Positions 1-12,111 of a DNA stretch of 64,000 nucleotides are shown here, piece by piece. The translations under genes and the position numbers were made by a program. This DNA is from Adineta ricciae (Eukaryota; Rotifera; Eurotatoria; Adinetida; Adinetidae): assembly GCA_905250025.1 (NCBI GenBank), contig CAJNOJ010000102.1:1-64000 (forward strand), in the 5' to 3' direction. Numbering within the stretch: the first letter of the stretch is position 1; every line of letters starts with the position of its first letter. The notes beneath the pieces are model-generated. The model was not told the origin of the DNA. It made no database searches and saw nothing but the letters and a program-made list of their open reading frames with translations.

Positions 1-3000
1 AACTTCATCTTTTACATACCTCGGCAATGAAGAATGAATATCGATCGAGAACAAGTTGTTGTTCAATCTTTTCTTTTGATTCGATAGCATAGCGGATAAT
101 TTTCGCCATATTTTCGATACTCTCCGTTTCTTGTTTATATTTTTCGCCAAGCCATTCGTACATACGTGTGTATGTCTCATCAGCTTTACTTTTCAATCCA
201 ACAACCGCTCGAGTAGCAATATCCCGAATAAGTATCAAACGTTCTTGACAAATTCGTACTACACAAAAATCAAACTACATTCACTTGCTGTTCGAAATCG
301 AAAAACTTACCTTCATGTGCAATAGCAGCTAGATATTCCTCTTTTATTTTCGCTTTTAATTGTTGTTTCACTAACTGTTCAGGAGTCAATACTACAACTT
401 CTGAAATAGCACGAAGAATGAAAAAACATCGATTGAAACAAATGACCATAAGAATTATTGTCATACGTACGTTCGACAGGAGCTTCTTCTGTCTTCTTCC
501 CCTTTTTACCACTCTTTCCTGCAGAACCTTTTCCACCTTTAGCATCTTTACCGCCCTTCGCGTCTTTGCCTCCTTTAGCATCTTTACCACCGGGAGCAGC
601 AGCCGCCGCCGCTGCAGTGGCCGCGGCTGTCGGATCGATATCAATACTCGCTTGTTCACTGGTTTGCTAGAATCGAAACAAACGCCCGTTTTTACAGAGC
701 AATCTGAAAAGCAACAAAACGCTCACCATTTCATTAACATATTGATTAGCTAAACGATGTGCATCAAAGATCAACCGTTCATCCATATCTTCCGGTGGTG
801 CAGGCGAAGGTTCACCAGCATTGGCTTCTTCTAATTTCTTTTTCGCTGCAGCAGCTTGATTTGGACGTTTCTTTGGTTCGGGTGGTTCAAACGCTGTTAG
901 AGGTCGTCGCGGTACCAGAGGTAATCTGGAAATAATTATCATGGAATTTGATACTATTTATTCTATGTCTTTGCGTTTACTTTGGTTTGAGGCTTTTCGA
1001 AGAAGGATCTTGTTGAGATGCTTGTACAGTTGATTCCACCGTCTGCTGCGGTTCTTTTTCCTTTTTACCTGCTCCTTTCTTTCCACCTTTGGGTGACTTT
1101 GGTGGTGAAGGTGTTCGTTTACTATTCTTACTGGCTGATGCAGTTCGTTTGCCTTTTTTCGGCGTATCAGCTTGAGATCCGGCATCATCAGCATTTCCAC
1201 CAGGTGAAGCAGGTGTCTTTGTTGCATCGTAATCAACAAGGCTTTCTGCGACTGACGGTGGTCGTTGTTCTGCATCCATCAGCTCAAACAAAGGTAATCG
1301 AGCATATTCTTGTTTCATTTCGTCAGGTATTGGTTGTTGCATCGATTTATAATAATCGCGAAGCATGCGTAGAGCATCCTGATATCGATCGATTTCACTC
1401 TATGCAAACATTACGAACGTTTTTCTGATTCTCATCAAGAAAAAATATGTGTTGCTTACCTGCATCAATGTGATATAATGATTTGTAAGTAGACCAAGAT
1501 GATCAACAACCCATCCATCGTTTATGATACCATCACGTTCTTTTTCTGCTTCATCTTTGCGTTGTGTAGCAATGTCGTGCAGTGTATCGCTCAAATCTTC
1601 CACTCGTTGATGAAGTTCTTGTTTGAATTCATCATCATCACGAGCGTCTTCTGGTAAAGCGTTGAATTCCTACAAGATAACAAAAGAATATTGTCTTTTT
1701 TCTTGCTGAAAATACAGCCGAAACGATTACTTTAACAAACACGTCGACATATTCTTGTTTCGTATCTGGTCGATTAAGAAATACTTTAAAGTTCGCTTTC
1801 ACATCGTAGAAGTGATCGATCAAGTAGGAACGTTCGAAACGAATATTTCGAAAGACAATTTTACAAGAATCGACATAATTTATTTCCACAGCACCATAAT
1901 AATTTGACAGAATAGCAGCAATTTCCTAAAAACAGAACACTCTTATCAAATCTCATCGATGACGACTAATCTTACAGGATCAATCGGTTCCTGAACATAG
2001 ATCCATTCTTCAGTGCCAGGTTTTGGCGGAGGTGGACCTTGTGGTACAGGTGGTGGTGCTTCCACAACTGGTGGTGGCTCTTCTCCTGAAATCACGGAAG
2101 TATACAAGAATTGTTGTCTGAACTAATCGAGTTTACCTTTTTTGCCTTTTCCACCTTTCTTTGCACTAGCTGCAGGCGATTGAGCCTTCTTGGCACCCTT
2201 TTTACCTTTCTTGGCTGCTTCTAAAAAGATGATTAACAAATTACAATTAGTTCTGTATAGGAACAAAAACTAGAGCGAAACTGGAACTGAAAATGCAAAA
2301 GGGCAAGTGACTAATCACTTCGAGTCGATTTGCGTTGTTTACGATACTTGATTTTCTTTTTTCTACTCTTTCTTTTCGAATTCAAATCAGAATTGTCTAA
2401 AAGCCGTGTATTGCGTTGAAACTATCCAGAATAAAACCTACCGGCTTCAGCAGCTTCACGAGCAGCACGTTCCGCAGCAGCAGCGGCCGCCTGAAAGAAG
2501 ACAATCACGATATGGATAATAGATTAGTACGACATACGGCTTCTGCAGCTTGTTCTGCTTTGATCGCTTCTTCTTCTTCTGCCTTTCGTTTCGCTTCGAG
2601 TTCATCTTGTTCGCGAATTAAACGTTCTTCCTCCGCACGTCGTGTAGCTTCTTCTGCTTTTCTGACTTTCTCTTGCTCTTCATCTATATGGTTTTCGATT
2701 GCTCGAGTGAATTCATGGTACAGTTGTTCTTCATCCAATGGTGGATCGACTTTTGTTTCGTCAACAACAGCAACTTTCGAGTATTGTGAATAGAATTTCT
2801 CTATTCGAGGATACGATTCTTGAAATTGTGTTATACGATGTTGCAATTGTTCCATATCATTAGCAGCATCTTTTGTCGGGAACACCTGCTCTTGCCCATT
2901 GAATCCAGTTGCTGAACCACCCGGTGGTGGATTGTACTGTTCATGATATTCTTGATTCGCCAATGGTGCAACTAAAATACCGAAAGAGAGATGAAATGAT

Positions 3001-6000
3001 GAAAAAGATTGCTAGGATAGTTTCATACACGATCGCCCAGCTGCACGTCGAATGACAATATTGTTCGATACATGGAAGAGAACGACAAGATCAATCGCAG
3101 ATTTATATGGTTCAGGTGGCGGTGGTGGACGTGGATTCGGCGCTAAGAGTGGATCGAATTCTTTTGGTTTTTCTTCTTGATAATTAGATAATGCATTTTC
3201 CAGTAGTTTTACTTGATCATATGTCGTCGGAAATCCATCAATGATCCATCCTTCACCTTCTGGAACTCGTCTGGAAAGAGTTTTACAAATAGAAAACTTT
3301 ATGGAATTTCGAATTTCCATACCGAAGACGTTCGAGAATTAATTGTACAGCCATTTGATCACTAAGCGCTTCGCCGGATTTCATCGATCGATGTATCATT
3401 GCACCGAGTCTCGCGCGATCACTCAACTGCAAATATGAAATATGAATAGATTTCAATTCTTTGAAAACGATGGATTTTTTTCTACCTTGCTTGGTTTTTC
3501 CTGTGGATGGCTAAGGGCGTGTGTGTGTGTGGAATCGGTAAGATCATTCAATGTTGGAGGAGGTGCTGCTGGATGTTCATTCGTTGTTGTATCTGAATGA
3601 AAACATGCGCATTAGGTAATGAACAAGTAATGAGAGAAATGAAATGAGCAAAATTGACATTTGAGCAAGACCGAAAAACCTGAGAAAGAAATATTCGCTG
3701 TTTTCTTCTTGATTTTTCGAGATTTCTTCTTTTTCTTTGCAGTATTATTATTATTCATATTCAATTGATAAGAATTAACAGTGAAAATGCGTGAACACAA
3801 TGAAAAATTCCTTTCATCCGAAGAATGTTTGAAGATATTGAAGATATCATCTTCAGTTGTAACAATTATGAAATAGATCAATTTCAAACATCAATCCTAC
3901 CTGCGTGCTCCAAGAAAGCATTTCCTGTGGAAGCCAGTACATTCTCATGATCAATTTTCATTGAAGTATCCATTTCCGTATTATCTTCATCATCATCATC
4001 ATTCATTTCATTGTTGTTAAATGCTTCTACTGCTTCATGAAATAGCTGTTCAACGTTGATAACTGTCACGCCAGTTTCTAAAACAGATCGATGCATTTCT
4101 CAATTGTCAAAAACTTCTTCTATTAGTCAATTACCTTCACCATAGCGTCTCAATGCAGTCGATTTGCCTGAAAATGACTTTCCCAAGACAAGAATCTTCA
4201 ATCCAAATGCTGGAAATAATGGCAATGCAAGTTTCTCCTACGATATCCGTTTTATACTTTCGTAGTTTCGTCAACTCGACCAAATAACTTACCGGTGGTG
4301 GATGTACGAGTTGATACAATCGATTGATAATATAACCGAAAATTGGATTATCGAAAGGTGGTACATGTGTAATAATTATTGCACTTTGACTACTCGCTGG
4401 TGGTTCCCACTCACCAATCATGTTTCGATATTCGTTGAAGTCACCTTCGTCTAAAATTTTCAGGCTTTCTTCTTGTAAAACAGTTTGAGCATGCAGTTTC
4501 TCATTTTGTCGTTCGATTTCTGCGAGTTGTTCTTCAGTGAAGCGTTGTTCGTCGTCGAATAATGGTCGATCACCAATAAATAGAGCGTTCCATTCGCGCC
4601 AGACTTTCGGAGGGATCAAACTAAAGTTCAAAGAGAAACAATGAACGGGATTTCCAAAAGGAAAGCAACTTACTTTTCGGTTAATTCGCGATATTCGCCT
4701 ACTTTCAATGCGAAGTCAACTAATTGCCAAGTGACATGTGTACAGAAACCGACATTGTCCTTGTGTATCGTTTGAGCTTTTTCCGCCTGTAGAATATCAT
4801 GTAATTCTTTATCTTTCTGGATTTGTTCAGCATATTCAAGTCGGGCTAAACGTGCCAATTCCTACAGGAGACTTCTATGTTTGAAATCTTCGTGTCCACC
4901 AAAATTTCCTTACCGCTTCACGGTCCATAGCTTCAATAAAGTCTTGTCGTCGACGGATCTCTAATTGCTTCTCGTAAGCAATACGATTTTGACGAAGAAC
5001 ATCTTTTTCATGACGAGTTTGTAGTAATTCAACTGCCAGACGTCGCTCGAACTGAGACTGACGAAGTAGATGACTAACAAGTGATTCTTCACGTTTGGAA
5101 TCCTATTCGAGATCTGATAAGAATCATTTCGATTGAATGAATTCTTACTTCAATAGCTTCAAGTGCACGAAGTTGATCAACTAGAACTTTTCGACGTCGC
5201 TTTTCTCGTTCACGTCGAGCGTGAACATCTTCTTGTAGACGTCGTCGAATTTCCAGAATATACGGATCGACTTGACCTGTTTGTAGTTGTTTCGAGTATG
5301 AAACTAATTCTTTTGAACCTGTCGTGCCAGCCTTGATTAGAGACTCTTTCGTATCTTGTTCATAAGGTGAAGATATCTCCATGTCAGAAACGTTCATTGA
5401 ATCTCTAAATTTTTAAACAAAAAGACTTGCTTTGTTCAACTCTCTTCAATATTTCATACCCAGTGCTGTTTTCATCGAAACCTTCGTCATCATCGTATTC
5501 TGAATGTTGTAAAACACGTTTTTCGAATCGACGAATTTCGTTCATGGTATCCTAAATATCTCAACTCACATGAACTTCAAAAATCACTTTCAACCAAACC
5601 TCCATTTCGATTTCTTTCCTCAGTTTGCGTTTTTTCTCCAACGCCTGTTTAGTAAACAACGGCGGTGTCTTGGGAATCATCACCACACTTGCTCTAAAAA
5701 TAGAACAACAATCGAATTTATTGCTCGGATAAATCTTTCAATGTATATATAGATCGATAGATAGTAGCATGCAAAGCAATATAATATAATCAAAATGAAT
5801 AACGATTGAGAGAGACATGCATATAATGAGAGTTGACGAACGAACTTACGGCATTGGCTCGATTTCGAGCTCATATCCAAGATCGTGTTGTTGTGATCTA
5901 ATGTGAAAGGGTTGTTTTTTTTTGTTTCATTTTATCAAATATATGTCAAGAGATATCGAGGAATGTGTTTGAAATGACCGAGAAAGAAAACGGATTGATA

Positions 6001-6874
6001 TCTTACTTGATTCTAGCTGTGATTTCAGCATCTTTCATTCGTTTTTCTTTCGAACGATTGAGAAGGTACTGTCGTTTAGATTCGTATTCTTGTCGTTTTT
6101 CTTCTTCGGCAGCATTTCTATGATAGAAAACAATGGCATTATGACAAAATAAGTTCGAACGAATATCTTCATTTACTTTTGTTTGTTGATAATTTCACCT
6201 TGACGTTCTCTATATCGTTCGTATTTATTGACTACTTCTCCTAAACTAAGATCGCATTGACGAGCTGTTCGTTTTTTGATTGACTAAATAACAACAGTGA
6301 TTCAATTAGCAAGAAGTTCAAGTTTAGAACAAACATCTTCATATTGCTGCGATTCGACTTGTCCGAGGAACTTCGTGGCTGGTGCTAGCATTGTTTCCAT
6401 TGCTGTTCCAGTTAAATTTCGTTTCTTTTTTCGATTTAGAGCTGAGTAGAGTGAATAGAGAAGTTGCTGAATGGCTCCCTTCTCCATGGTCATTACTTTC
6501 CGAGCATCATTCGTATTAAAGGCAATTCCGAGAAGATGGAGTGTACGTTCTATTCGTGTGAAATTGTTCAATTGAGATTGTGGATTGCTAGATACGAGAA
6601 TCGACTTCAAATCATCGCAGAGAAAAGGCCTTGTCTACGCACTTGCCAGTACTAAACTGAGGGAAATCCTCTTGAAGACCATATTTTGAAAGAATTTCAC
6701 CGATAAGATAACCTGTAGCAAAATCACCAGCAAGAGTCTGACTGGAGTCTATCAAAAAACAAACATCGAGATTTAGTTTAATAATAAAAAACTTTTCATA
6801 GGAGAAAATTCTCTACCGATTTTTTGTGATAATTGAACATCATTATTGAGCCAGTCTATCAGAATATGAGACAT
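1..6874 (-). CDS. SPEF2: SPEF2 (sperm flagellar protein 2), 3' end outside window
   Basis: Large axonemal protein; in animals SPEF2 acts in the central-pair apparatus and in sperm tail and ciliary assembly. Twenty-eight exons join in frame into about 1596 residues: 6817-6874, 6643-6748, 6335-6587, 6177-6283, 6007-6117, 5850-5897, 5600-5693, 5460-5551, 5149-5404, 4914-5102, 4674-4861, 4293-4620, 4135-4237, 3901-4077, 3486-3592, 3323-3426, 3029-3270, 2538-2971, 2442-2490, 2137-2220, 1976-2085, 1731-1925, 1460-1669, 981-1399, 727-925, 471-666, 311-400, 20-258. The start MSHILIDWLNNDVQLSQKI and the following LNNF..IERTL..LG segment (about residues 1-105) match the family's calponin-homology-like domain. 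An adenylate-kinase-like domain follows, with P-loop LGKSFSGKST near residue 630 and GWIIDGFPTT near 785. Charged coiled coil and Lys/Gly/Ala-rich linkers fill much of the rest. A donor at 14-19 shows that it continues past base 1. Human SPEF2 has about 1800 residues, so roughly the last tenth is missing. Identity is recognised by eye. Confidence 0.93.
471..666 (-). repeat. Gly-Lys-Asp-Ala-Lys coding repeat inside SPEF2
   Basis: This SPEF2 exon encodes a run of alanines followed by about four near-identical GGKDAKG units and then a Lys/Gly tail. It is a basic low-complexity linker and a likely site of length variation. The antisense strand is also open here, which is a by-product of the repeat. 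Confidence 0.7.
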
Positions 6875-7842
6875 AGTTCCTGTTTGTGTTTTCCAAAACA
6901 CGAACCGTTGTTCGATTCAAATACTTGTGATCCAATAAACAGAAATAGTCGTTAAAACATTGCCATTTGCTTCTATTTGTTAATTCAAGTTACTTAGCAA
7001 CACGAAAGGTTCCGATTATCGTATGAGGTCGTTCATAATCGACTTCTTCGTATTATTCGGAACAATTAAGAATGAACGAAACCGATTTTCTGTCTAATTA
7101 TTACCTCTATATTGGTAACCTAGTTGCGTGGCGACATCTCTCGAAAGAAGAATGTTTCTGGGTCACAATTAAATTGTGTCTGTATACGTGATGTTTACTT
7201 AACTGAATAAAAGAACTGTTGAAATCGAATCAATTTTTACTCCGCGACACGTTCAGTCCAGGAAACATGAAGCAAAAACAAGTCAACATTGATTATACGT
7301 TAATGGTCTATTCATTCGTCATTAACTATTCTATTAATGTTTTCGAACATGTCAAAATATGCTCCCGCATCGCATATATTTATGCATTCAAATCAATTCC
7401 CGATCAAAGACTAATTTTTCTCAAACAAATCAGTTAATAATGCCAGATATGTTATTGTAAATGTTATATTCGGGTCTTAGTAAGAACATATGGCTTTTTT
7501 TTTCAAAACAAAAGAAATCAGATCTTTTCGACAGCATTTCAATAATAAATCAGAACTTGTTAGTTCTGTTCATTCGATAATTTCACATTCTTTTTTATAC
7601 GTGATGTGATTTCAGTCAAAAAGTCTCACAACTCCAGAGTTCGACTCTGCATTTGTGTAACTATCATATTGAAATTCAAGTATTTTGATTCATCCTGTTT
7701 TCTGCTGCTGAGTTCCTGTGTGATTTGACATGGAGCGGAAATATGATTTTCTTCGTTTTCCTTCATAGTTCTCTCTCTCTCTTCGTTCATTTCTCTTATT
7801 TCACACGTCTTGATAACATACATATAAAAAAAAAAACAAGTC
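6875..7842. other. Intergenic, divergent promoter region
   Basis: AT-rich stretch between the SPEF2 start (-) and the small secreted peptide gene (+). Short reading frames here have no domain or splice support. A TATA-like ATATAAAA run sits just upstream of the ATG at 7843, close to where a plus-strand promoter or short leader would be. Nothing else is recognised. Confidence 0.5.
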
Positions 7843-8145
7843 ATGTTAGCCTATATTTACTTATTTTTTATGTTTACAACACTGACTTATCTCAATGCAA
7901 TACCGGTATCATCAATAAATCTCGAATCTGATCACGATAATAGATTATTGGATGCAATTCTTCTTGAACGACTCGGTCTGGCTTCCACTTATCATTTGAC
8001 TCATCCACAGCACGAGAATGATTATCTAGTCGATAATGAACTTCTACATGGCAAACGAGATATCGAAAAGAAATGGGCCAAATTCCAAGCTGGACGAGCA
8101 GGATATACAATTGCTTTCCCCGCACTTATTCGTACTCGTAGATAA
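7843..8145 (+). CDS. Small secreted peptide precursor, candidate neuropeptide
   Basis: Single-exon frame of 100 residues. It begins with a hydrophobic signal peptide (MLAYIYLFFMFTTLTYLNA, about residues 1-19) followed by an acidic spacer. Processing sites follow: HGKR near residue 72 (dibasic with a preceding Gly, an amidation-type context), a Lys-Lys pair a few residues later, and a terminal Arg-Thr-Arg-Arg. The C-terminal segment WAKFQAGRAGYTIAFPALI is the likely mature peptide. It contains no cysteines. AATAAA lies at about 8239, consistent with a short mRNA. I do not recognise the peptide family. Signal peptide, spacer and terminal basic-flanked peptide suggest a prohormone, but a short secreted antimicrobial or structural peptide is also possible. 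The function is inferred from architecture only. Confidence 0.6.
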   Translation: MLAYIYLFFMFTTLTYLNAIPVSSINLESDHDNRLLDAILLERLGLASTYHLTHPQHENDYLVDNELLHGKRDIEKKWAKFQAGRAGYTIAFPALIRTRR

Positions 8146-8534
8146 CTCAAAAGATGAACGAAAAGATTTAGCATTAAAAGACACAAAACATCGATAAACT
8201 CAATTTATTTACTTATTTTATCTGTATGTTAATGATCTAATAAAAGAGAATTACTGGAAAAGAGTAAATTGGAGAGAAACAAATCGTTCTATGTGTCGAT
8301 CGCATAGATATAATTTCAAAATCGATTGTGATTAATCTGAAGTAATTGACGAAAATGATTCTTTTGATTGGCTATTTCGTAGAATTAATCTTTTTGTTTT
8401 TGTTATTGATATGTATCTCACAATCATTTTCAATAGGATTGTAGGAAAATGGTCTTAAATTAAAAAAATATCATTTCATTAATGTATATAAATACAACCA
8501 TATCTTAGGTTGAGTAAGCCATAAAATCGAAAAT
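8146..8534. other. Intergenic between peptide gene and first amidase
   Basis: Holds the 3' UTR and AATAAA (about 8239) of the upstream peptide gene, then AT-rich sequence leading to a TATA box near 8485. No other feature is seen. Confidence 0.5.
8485..8492 (+). promoter_or_regulatory. TATA box of first muramoyl amidase
   Basis: TATATAAA lies about 43 bases upstream of the ATG at 8535, so the 5' UTR must be very short. The second amidase and the small membrane protein at 16445 have a similar TATATAAG box. Confidence 0.55.
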
Positions 8535-9447
8535 ATGTCAAGTATTCGCTCTTTGACCATTGCTGTTTGTCTCGCTTTTATTTACGTAAAAGCTACCTAT
8601 GGTGCGGAGTGTTGGTCCAAAAATGCTTGTATAGACACGAGTGTGTGCGCATCGAAAGGTGGAAGTTCTCAACGCGGTCTTTGCAGTGGTGCTAGCAACA
8701 TTCAATGTTGTTCATGGTAAGCAAAATGATTATTATTATTCACTTCGAAGATTGATACTCTTCGCTTTCAGCTCAAATTGTATGGATGCAACTACTTGTA
8801 AAGCCCGAGGAGGTGTATCTCATACTGGCATTTGTTCCGGTGCAGCAAATATGCAATGTTGCAAAATGGGATCTGTTGTAGAACCTGTTAGTGGTACTAC
8901 ACCAACAAACCGAATGTTAACCGACTTAGCTGATATCCTTCGTGGAGCTGGTCTTACTGTTGTTGAAGTCGATGGTTGGAAAACACGTGGTCATGGAATA
9001 ATGGCTTCAGCTAAAGGCATTTTGATTCATCATACAGCTGGTCCAGCTTCAGGTGATTTTCCTTCGTTAAGAGTTGTTCGCGATGGACGAACAGATCTTC
9101 CCGGTCCACTTTCCCAACTTGGCTTAGGCCGTACTGGAACATGGTATGTCATCGCTGCCGGTCGTTCGTATCATGCTGGTGAAACAATTGACAATTCCAT
9201 ATTTGGCAATTCCAATGCAATTGGTATCGAAGCTGAAGCGACAGGTGTTCCATCAACGAATACTGGACATGCTCACTGGCCAGATGTGCAATACCAAAGT
9301 TATATTCGTGGTGTTAAAGCTCTTCAAGCTGCCTATGCTATTCCAACTTCGCGTGTACTAGGTCACAAGGAAGCTGCCGTACCTGCTGGACGCAAGCCAG
9401 ATCCAAACTTTTCTATGGATGAATTTCGTGCTGCTCTCAACCAATAA
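8535..9447 (+). CDS. Secreted bacterial-type N-acetylmuramoyl-L-alanine amidase with two Cys-rich repeats
   Basis: Predicted zinc amidase cleaving the lactyl-Ala bond of peptidoglycan, secreted. Exons 8535-8716 and 8772-9447 give 285 residues. Residues 1-23 are a signal peptide. Two copies of a Cys-rich repeat follow (about 24-61 and 62-92), each with the pattern C..sGG....GlCsGa.n.QCC. The single 55-bp intron falls between the copies. The catalytic Amidase_2 domain occupies roughly residues 105-285. It has the first zinc His in ILIHHTAGPASGD, a conserved SYHAG, and the C-terminal motif GHKEAAVPAGRKPDPNF that supplies the second His, the catalytic Lys and an Asp ligand. Animal PGRPs use a Cys in that last position, whereas Asp and GRKxDP are typical of AmpD-like, actinobacterial and phage amidases, so horizontal origin is inferred. 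Intron, TATA box and AATAAA (about 9500) show a eukaryotic gene. A paralogue lies at 18872. Confidence 0.88.
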
Positions 9448-9705
9448 ATTTCATTGAAAGCTAATTTCTCATAATCGCTTTGAGAAATGCTATTTCTTGA
9501 ATAAAATCGAATAAAATAGTTTTCTCTTCTACAAGTCGTTCTACTTCAGTCATGAATGAACAAAAGCGAAAGAATTTTATATTAGGAAAGATTTTTATTC
9601 AAATTCAAAACAATTTTGAATGATACACTGACAAACATTGAAAATCATCATAACTTGAATGAATGAATTGCGTCGTGATCTATTAATAAGTGTTTGGCAT
9701 TTCAA

Positions 9706-10747
9706 TTAAGCTAAATGAAAAAAATATCTTGACAATATGAATAAGTTCTCGATCCAACGAACCTGAAACGCAAGCACTTTTATCAATTGTATACATTTGA
9801 ATACGGTTGTTGTTTGTATCGGCAACATACAAATTACCGTCACGATCAAATGCAACATCACGTGGAAAATATAACTGAGCAGGACTGCTACCATATCCTG
9901 GTCCACCAATGATTACCTTACCAGCTTGAGCATTGTCTAACCAACGAACAACTCGTGTGTTGATGTACTCAACTACATAGACACTGCCCATTCCATCGAC
10001 GGTGACACCCATTGGTTTGTATAATTGATCGTCAGCATTTCCGAATCCTTTACTGGCAATTGCAAGTTGACCTTCTTGTGCACCGGCTAACCATTTCATA
10101 ATACGATTGTTGCCTCGATCGACAATGAAAAGTGTTCGACTTGCATCAACAAAGATATTATAAGGTGATGAAAGTTGATTCAATCCGTTGCCACGACCAT
10201 TGCCACCAGCAACAATAAGATTATCCGGCCATTTCATGACAAGATTTGCTTCTAAATCAGAGACGTACAGTGATCCTTGATTGTCAAGTGCCAAACCCCA
10301 GCATGAGATATCCTTCAGAATAGTTTCACCTTGTTTCTCATCTTTTCGATATTTCAACACCCGTTTATTGTCTCGATCGCAAACATAAACATTTTCATCA
10401 CGATCAACAACAACTTTGGTCAGTTGGCCTAATGGTTTACCATCGACCTGGTCATTTCCATTGACAATAACTTCGCCATTACTGGCACCCGATGACCATT
10501 TCATGACTCGATGATTATTTGTGTCAGCAATGTAAATACCACGATCATCAACGAACAATCCGTTTGGATAATACAGTTGATTCAATCCCGATCCAAGTCC
10601 GAGTCCTCCAGCGACAGTGATACCATTTCGATTCCATGTTGCACCTTGACAAACACTATCAATAGGAGTAGGAAGAGGAGATACTGCTTGATGGAGTGAA
10701 AAGCATGAGAGTAAAGAGAGAATTAAATGATATTGTATGCATACCAT
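9706..10747 (-). CDS. Secreted NHL-repeat beta-propeller protein
   Basis: About 329 residues; start taken at MVCIQYHLILSLLSCFSLHQ, a good signal peptide (an upstream in-frame ATG at 10768 would add seven residues). Six NHL-type blades follow, recognised by repeats such as GLFVDDRGIYIADTNNHRV, ..YVCDRDNKRVLKY and NLYVADTNNNRIQMY, so a beta-propeller is expected. NHL propellers bind proteins, RNA or ligands; no catalytic residues are evident. Exon 1 is 9763-10747. A 52-bp GT-AG intron (9711-9762) would place the stop at 9706. Without splicing the frame stays open to 9683 and adds a hydrophobic tail, which looks like translated intron. The gene converges on amidase 1 with about 260 bp between stop codons. 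Substrate and role are unknown. Confidence 0.82.
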
Positions 10748-12111
10748 TTTGGAAAATGTAACGTGCACTGAAGATTCTGTAATCTTTTAAATATGAGAAT
10801 ACAACGTGGGCGAGAAAAATCGAGGTGAGACGAAAGCAACGAAATGAATATGCGCGTACATTTCTTTAATCTTAAATGGTACTAGGTGCTTTGTGGAGAG
10901 AAATAGGCGATTCTATTTCACATGGTTATCGGCAAGATTCGATATGTCGAGGGTAGATTTCAAAGCGCTTAAAACCGATCGACTCAGTAAATATTATTAC
11001 AATATTATCAGGCCATATCATTAAAAAAAAAGATACTCTGCGATGATTTTTCAATAGAAGAAATGCTATTGTTTCCATACCAAACAGACGAATGAAAAGT
11101 ACATCGATTGAAAACTATAATCAGGGCATGTGATAAGGTCATATGTAATACCTTTCAACGATGAAAGCACCATTCGTTGCTTACTAAGTATAATTGATTT
11201 GATTTTGAGAGTTACGAACGATATAATGAAGTTTAGTTGGAAAGTGAAAAGACGAAAAATCGATTTTGTTCGCTTTTACCGTAAATGTCTGAATGAGAAC
11301 TGGCTTCGTTTTGTTATGTCATACCAGAATTTATGTTTTATGATAATTCAAATCGGTTTTCATCAGAGACGATAAATGCTACAGTTATCAGAACATGTTT
11401 TGATAGATTATTTGTCTTTGGTTGATGACGATCGAAACTTAAAAAAACATCAATATGCGAACTAAAATCCCTCTGTTGATATGTGTTCTGTAAATACATA
11501 TAAATTATATCCAAACATAATTCATTTGACAAAATACATAAAGAAGGGCAAAGAGAAAACAACTTCTCTCTGGTTGAGTGCATTTTTCTGATGCAATGAA
11601 GCTCATGCATCCACTCAGCTCATTTCTTAAGAACATACAAATGCCTATAGCTATAATCCTTAGTCAATGCAATTGAGAACAAATGGCCGAAAGAAAAGAA
11701 AAAAATGTACTTATACGCATGAATACATGGCTGATGCAATACCTAGAAAAAAAACCCTTTTTCTTATATTCAACGTCAAGAAGTGCATCGTTCGAGAGTG
11801 TATATATAAACGATACAGACGAACAAGCACACATTATTTCTCATACAAGTGCTGTTGGTCATCGGCAGCGTCTCGTATTCAAGCGTCGTTCGTTGTATTT
11901 GTTATACTCATATTTATATTAAATTCAACATCGAAGAAACAAACTCGTTTGGGTCCACCGATTTTATTACACATTCGTGTTCAATACTATTCTCCTACTT
12001 ACTTCGTCCTATCTGAGTAAGATCGTTTTGTATAAAGAAATCTCTGATCATTCGTTGTCATTTTATGTGTAGATTTATGTATTACTGGAGTTTTCTAAGT
12101 AACTCGTTTTC
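10748..12111. other. Intergenic, divergent upstream region
   Basis: 1.36 kb between two divergently oriented genes. Several short reading frames lack initiation context, splice structure or any recognisable domain. A strong TATA-like run at 11801 is the only clear signal. The rest is AT-rich and unassigned. Confidence 0.5.
11801..11810 (+). promoter_or_regulatory. TATA-like element upstream of P-type ATPase
   Basis: TATATATAAA about 300 bases upstream of the ATPase ATG at 12112. It could be the core promoter with a long or spliced 5' leader. The distance makes the link tentative. Confidence 0.35.

Noticed and set aside
131..1428. Plus-strand open frames overlapping SPEF2
   Set aside because: They are antisense shadows of Lys/Ala/Gly-rich SPEF2 exons and lack splice or domain support.
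9683..9762. Hydrophobic C-terminal extension of the NHL protein
   Set aside because: It coincides with a 52-bp canonical intron; splicing gives an immediate stop, which is more likely.
11130..12020. Short plus-strand frames between the NHL and ATPase genes
   Set aside because: No signal peptide, domain or consistent splice structure; likely upstream or noncoding sequence.
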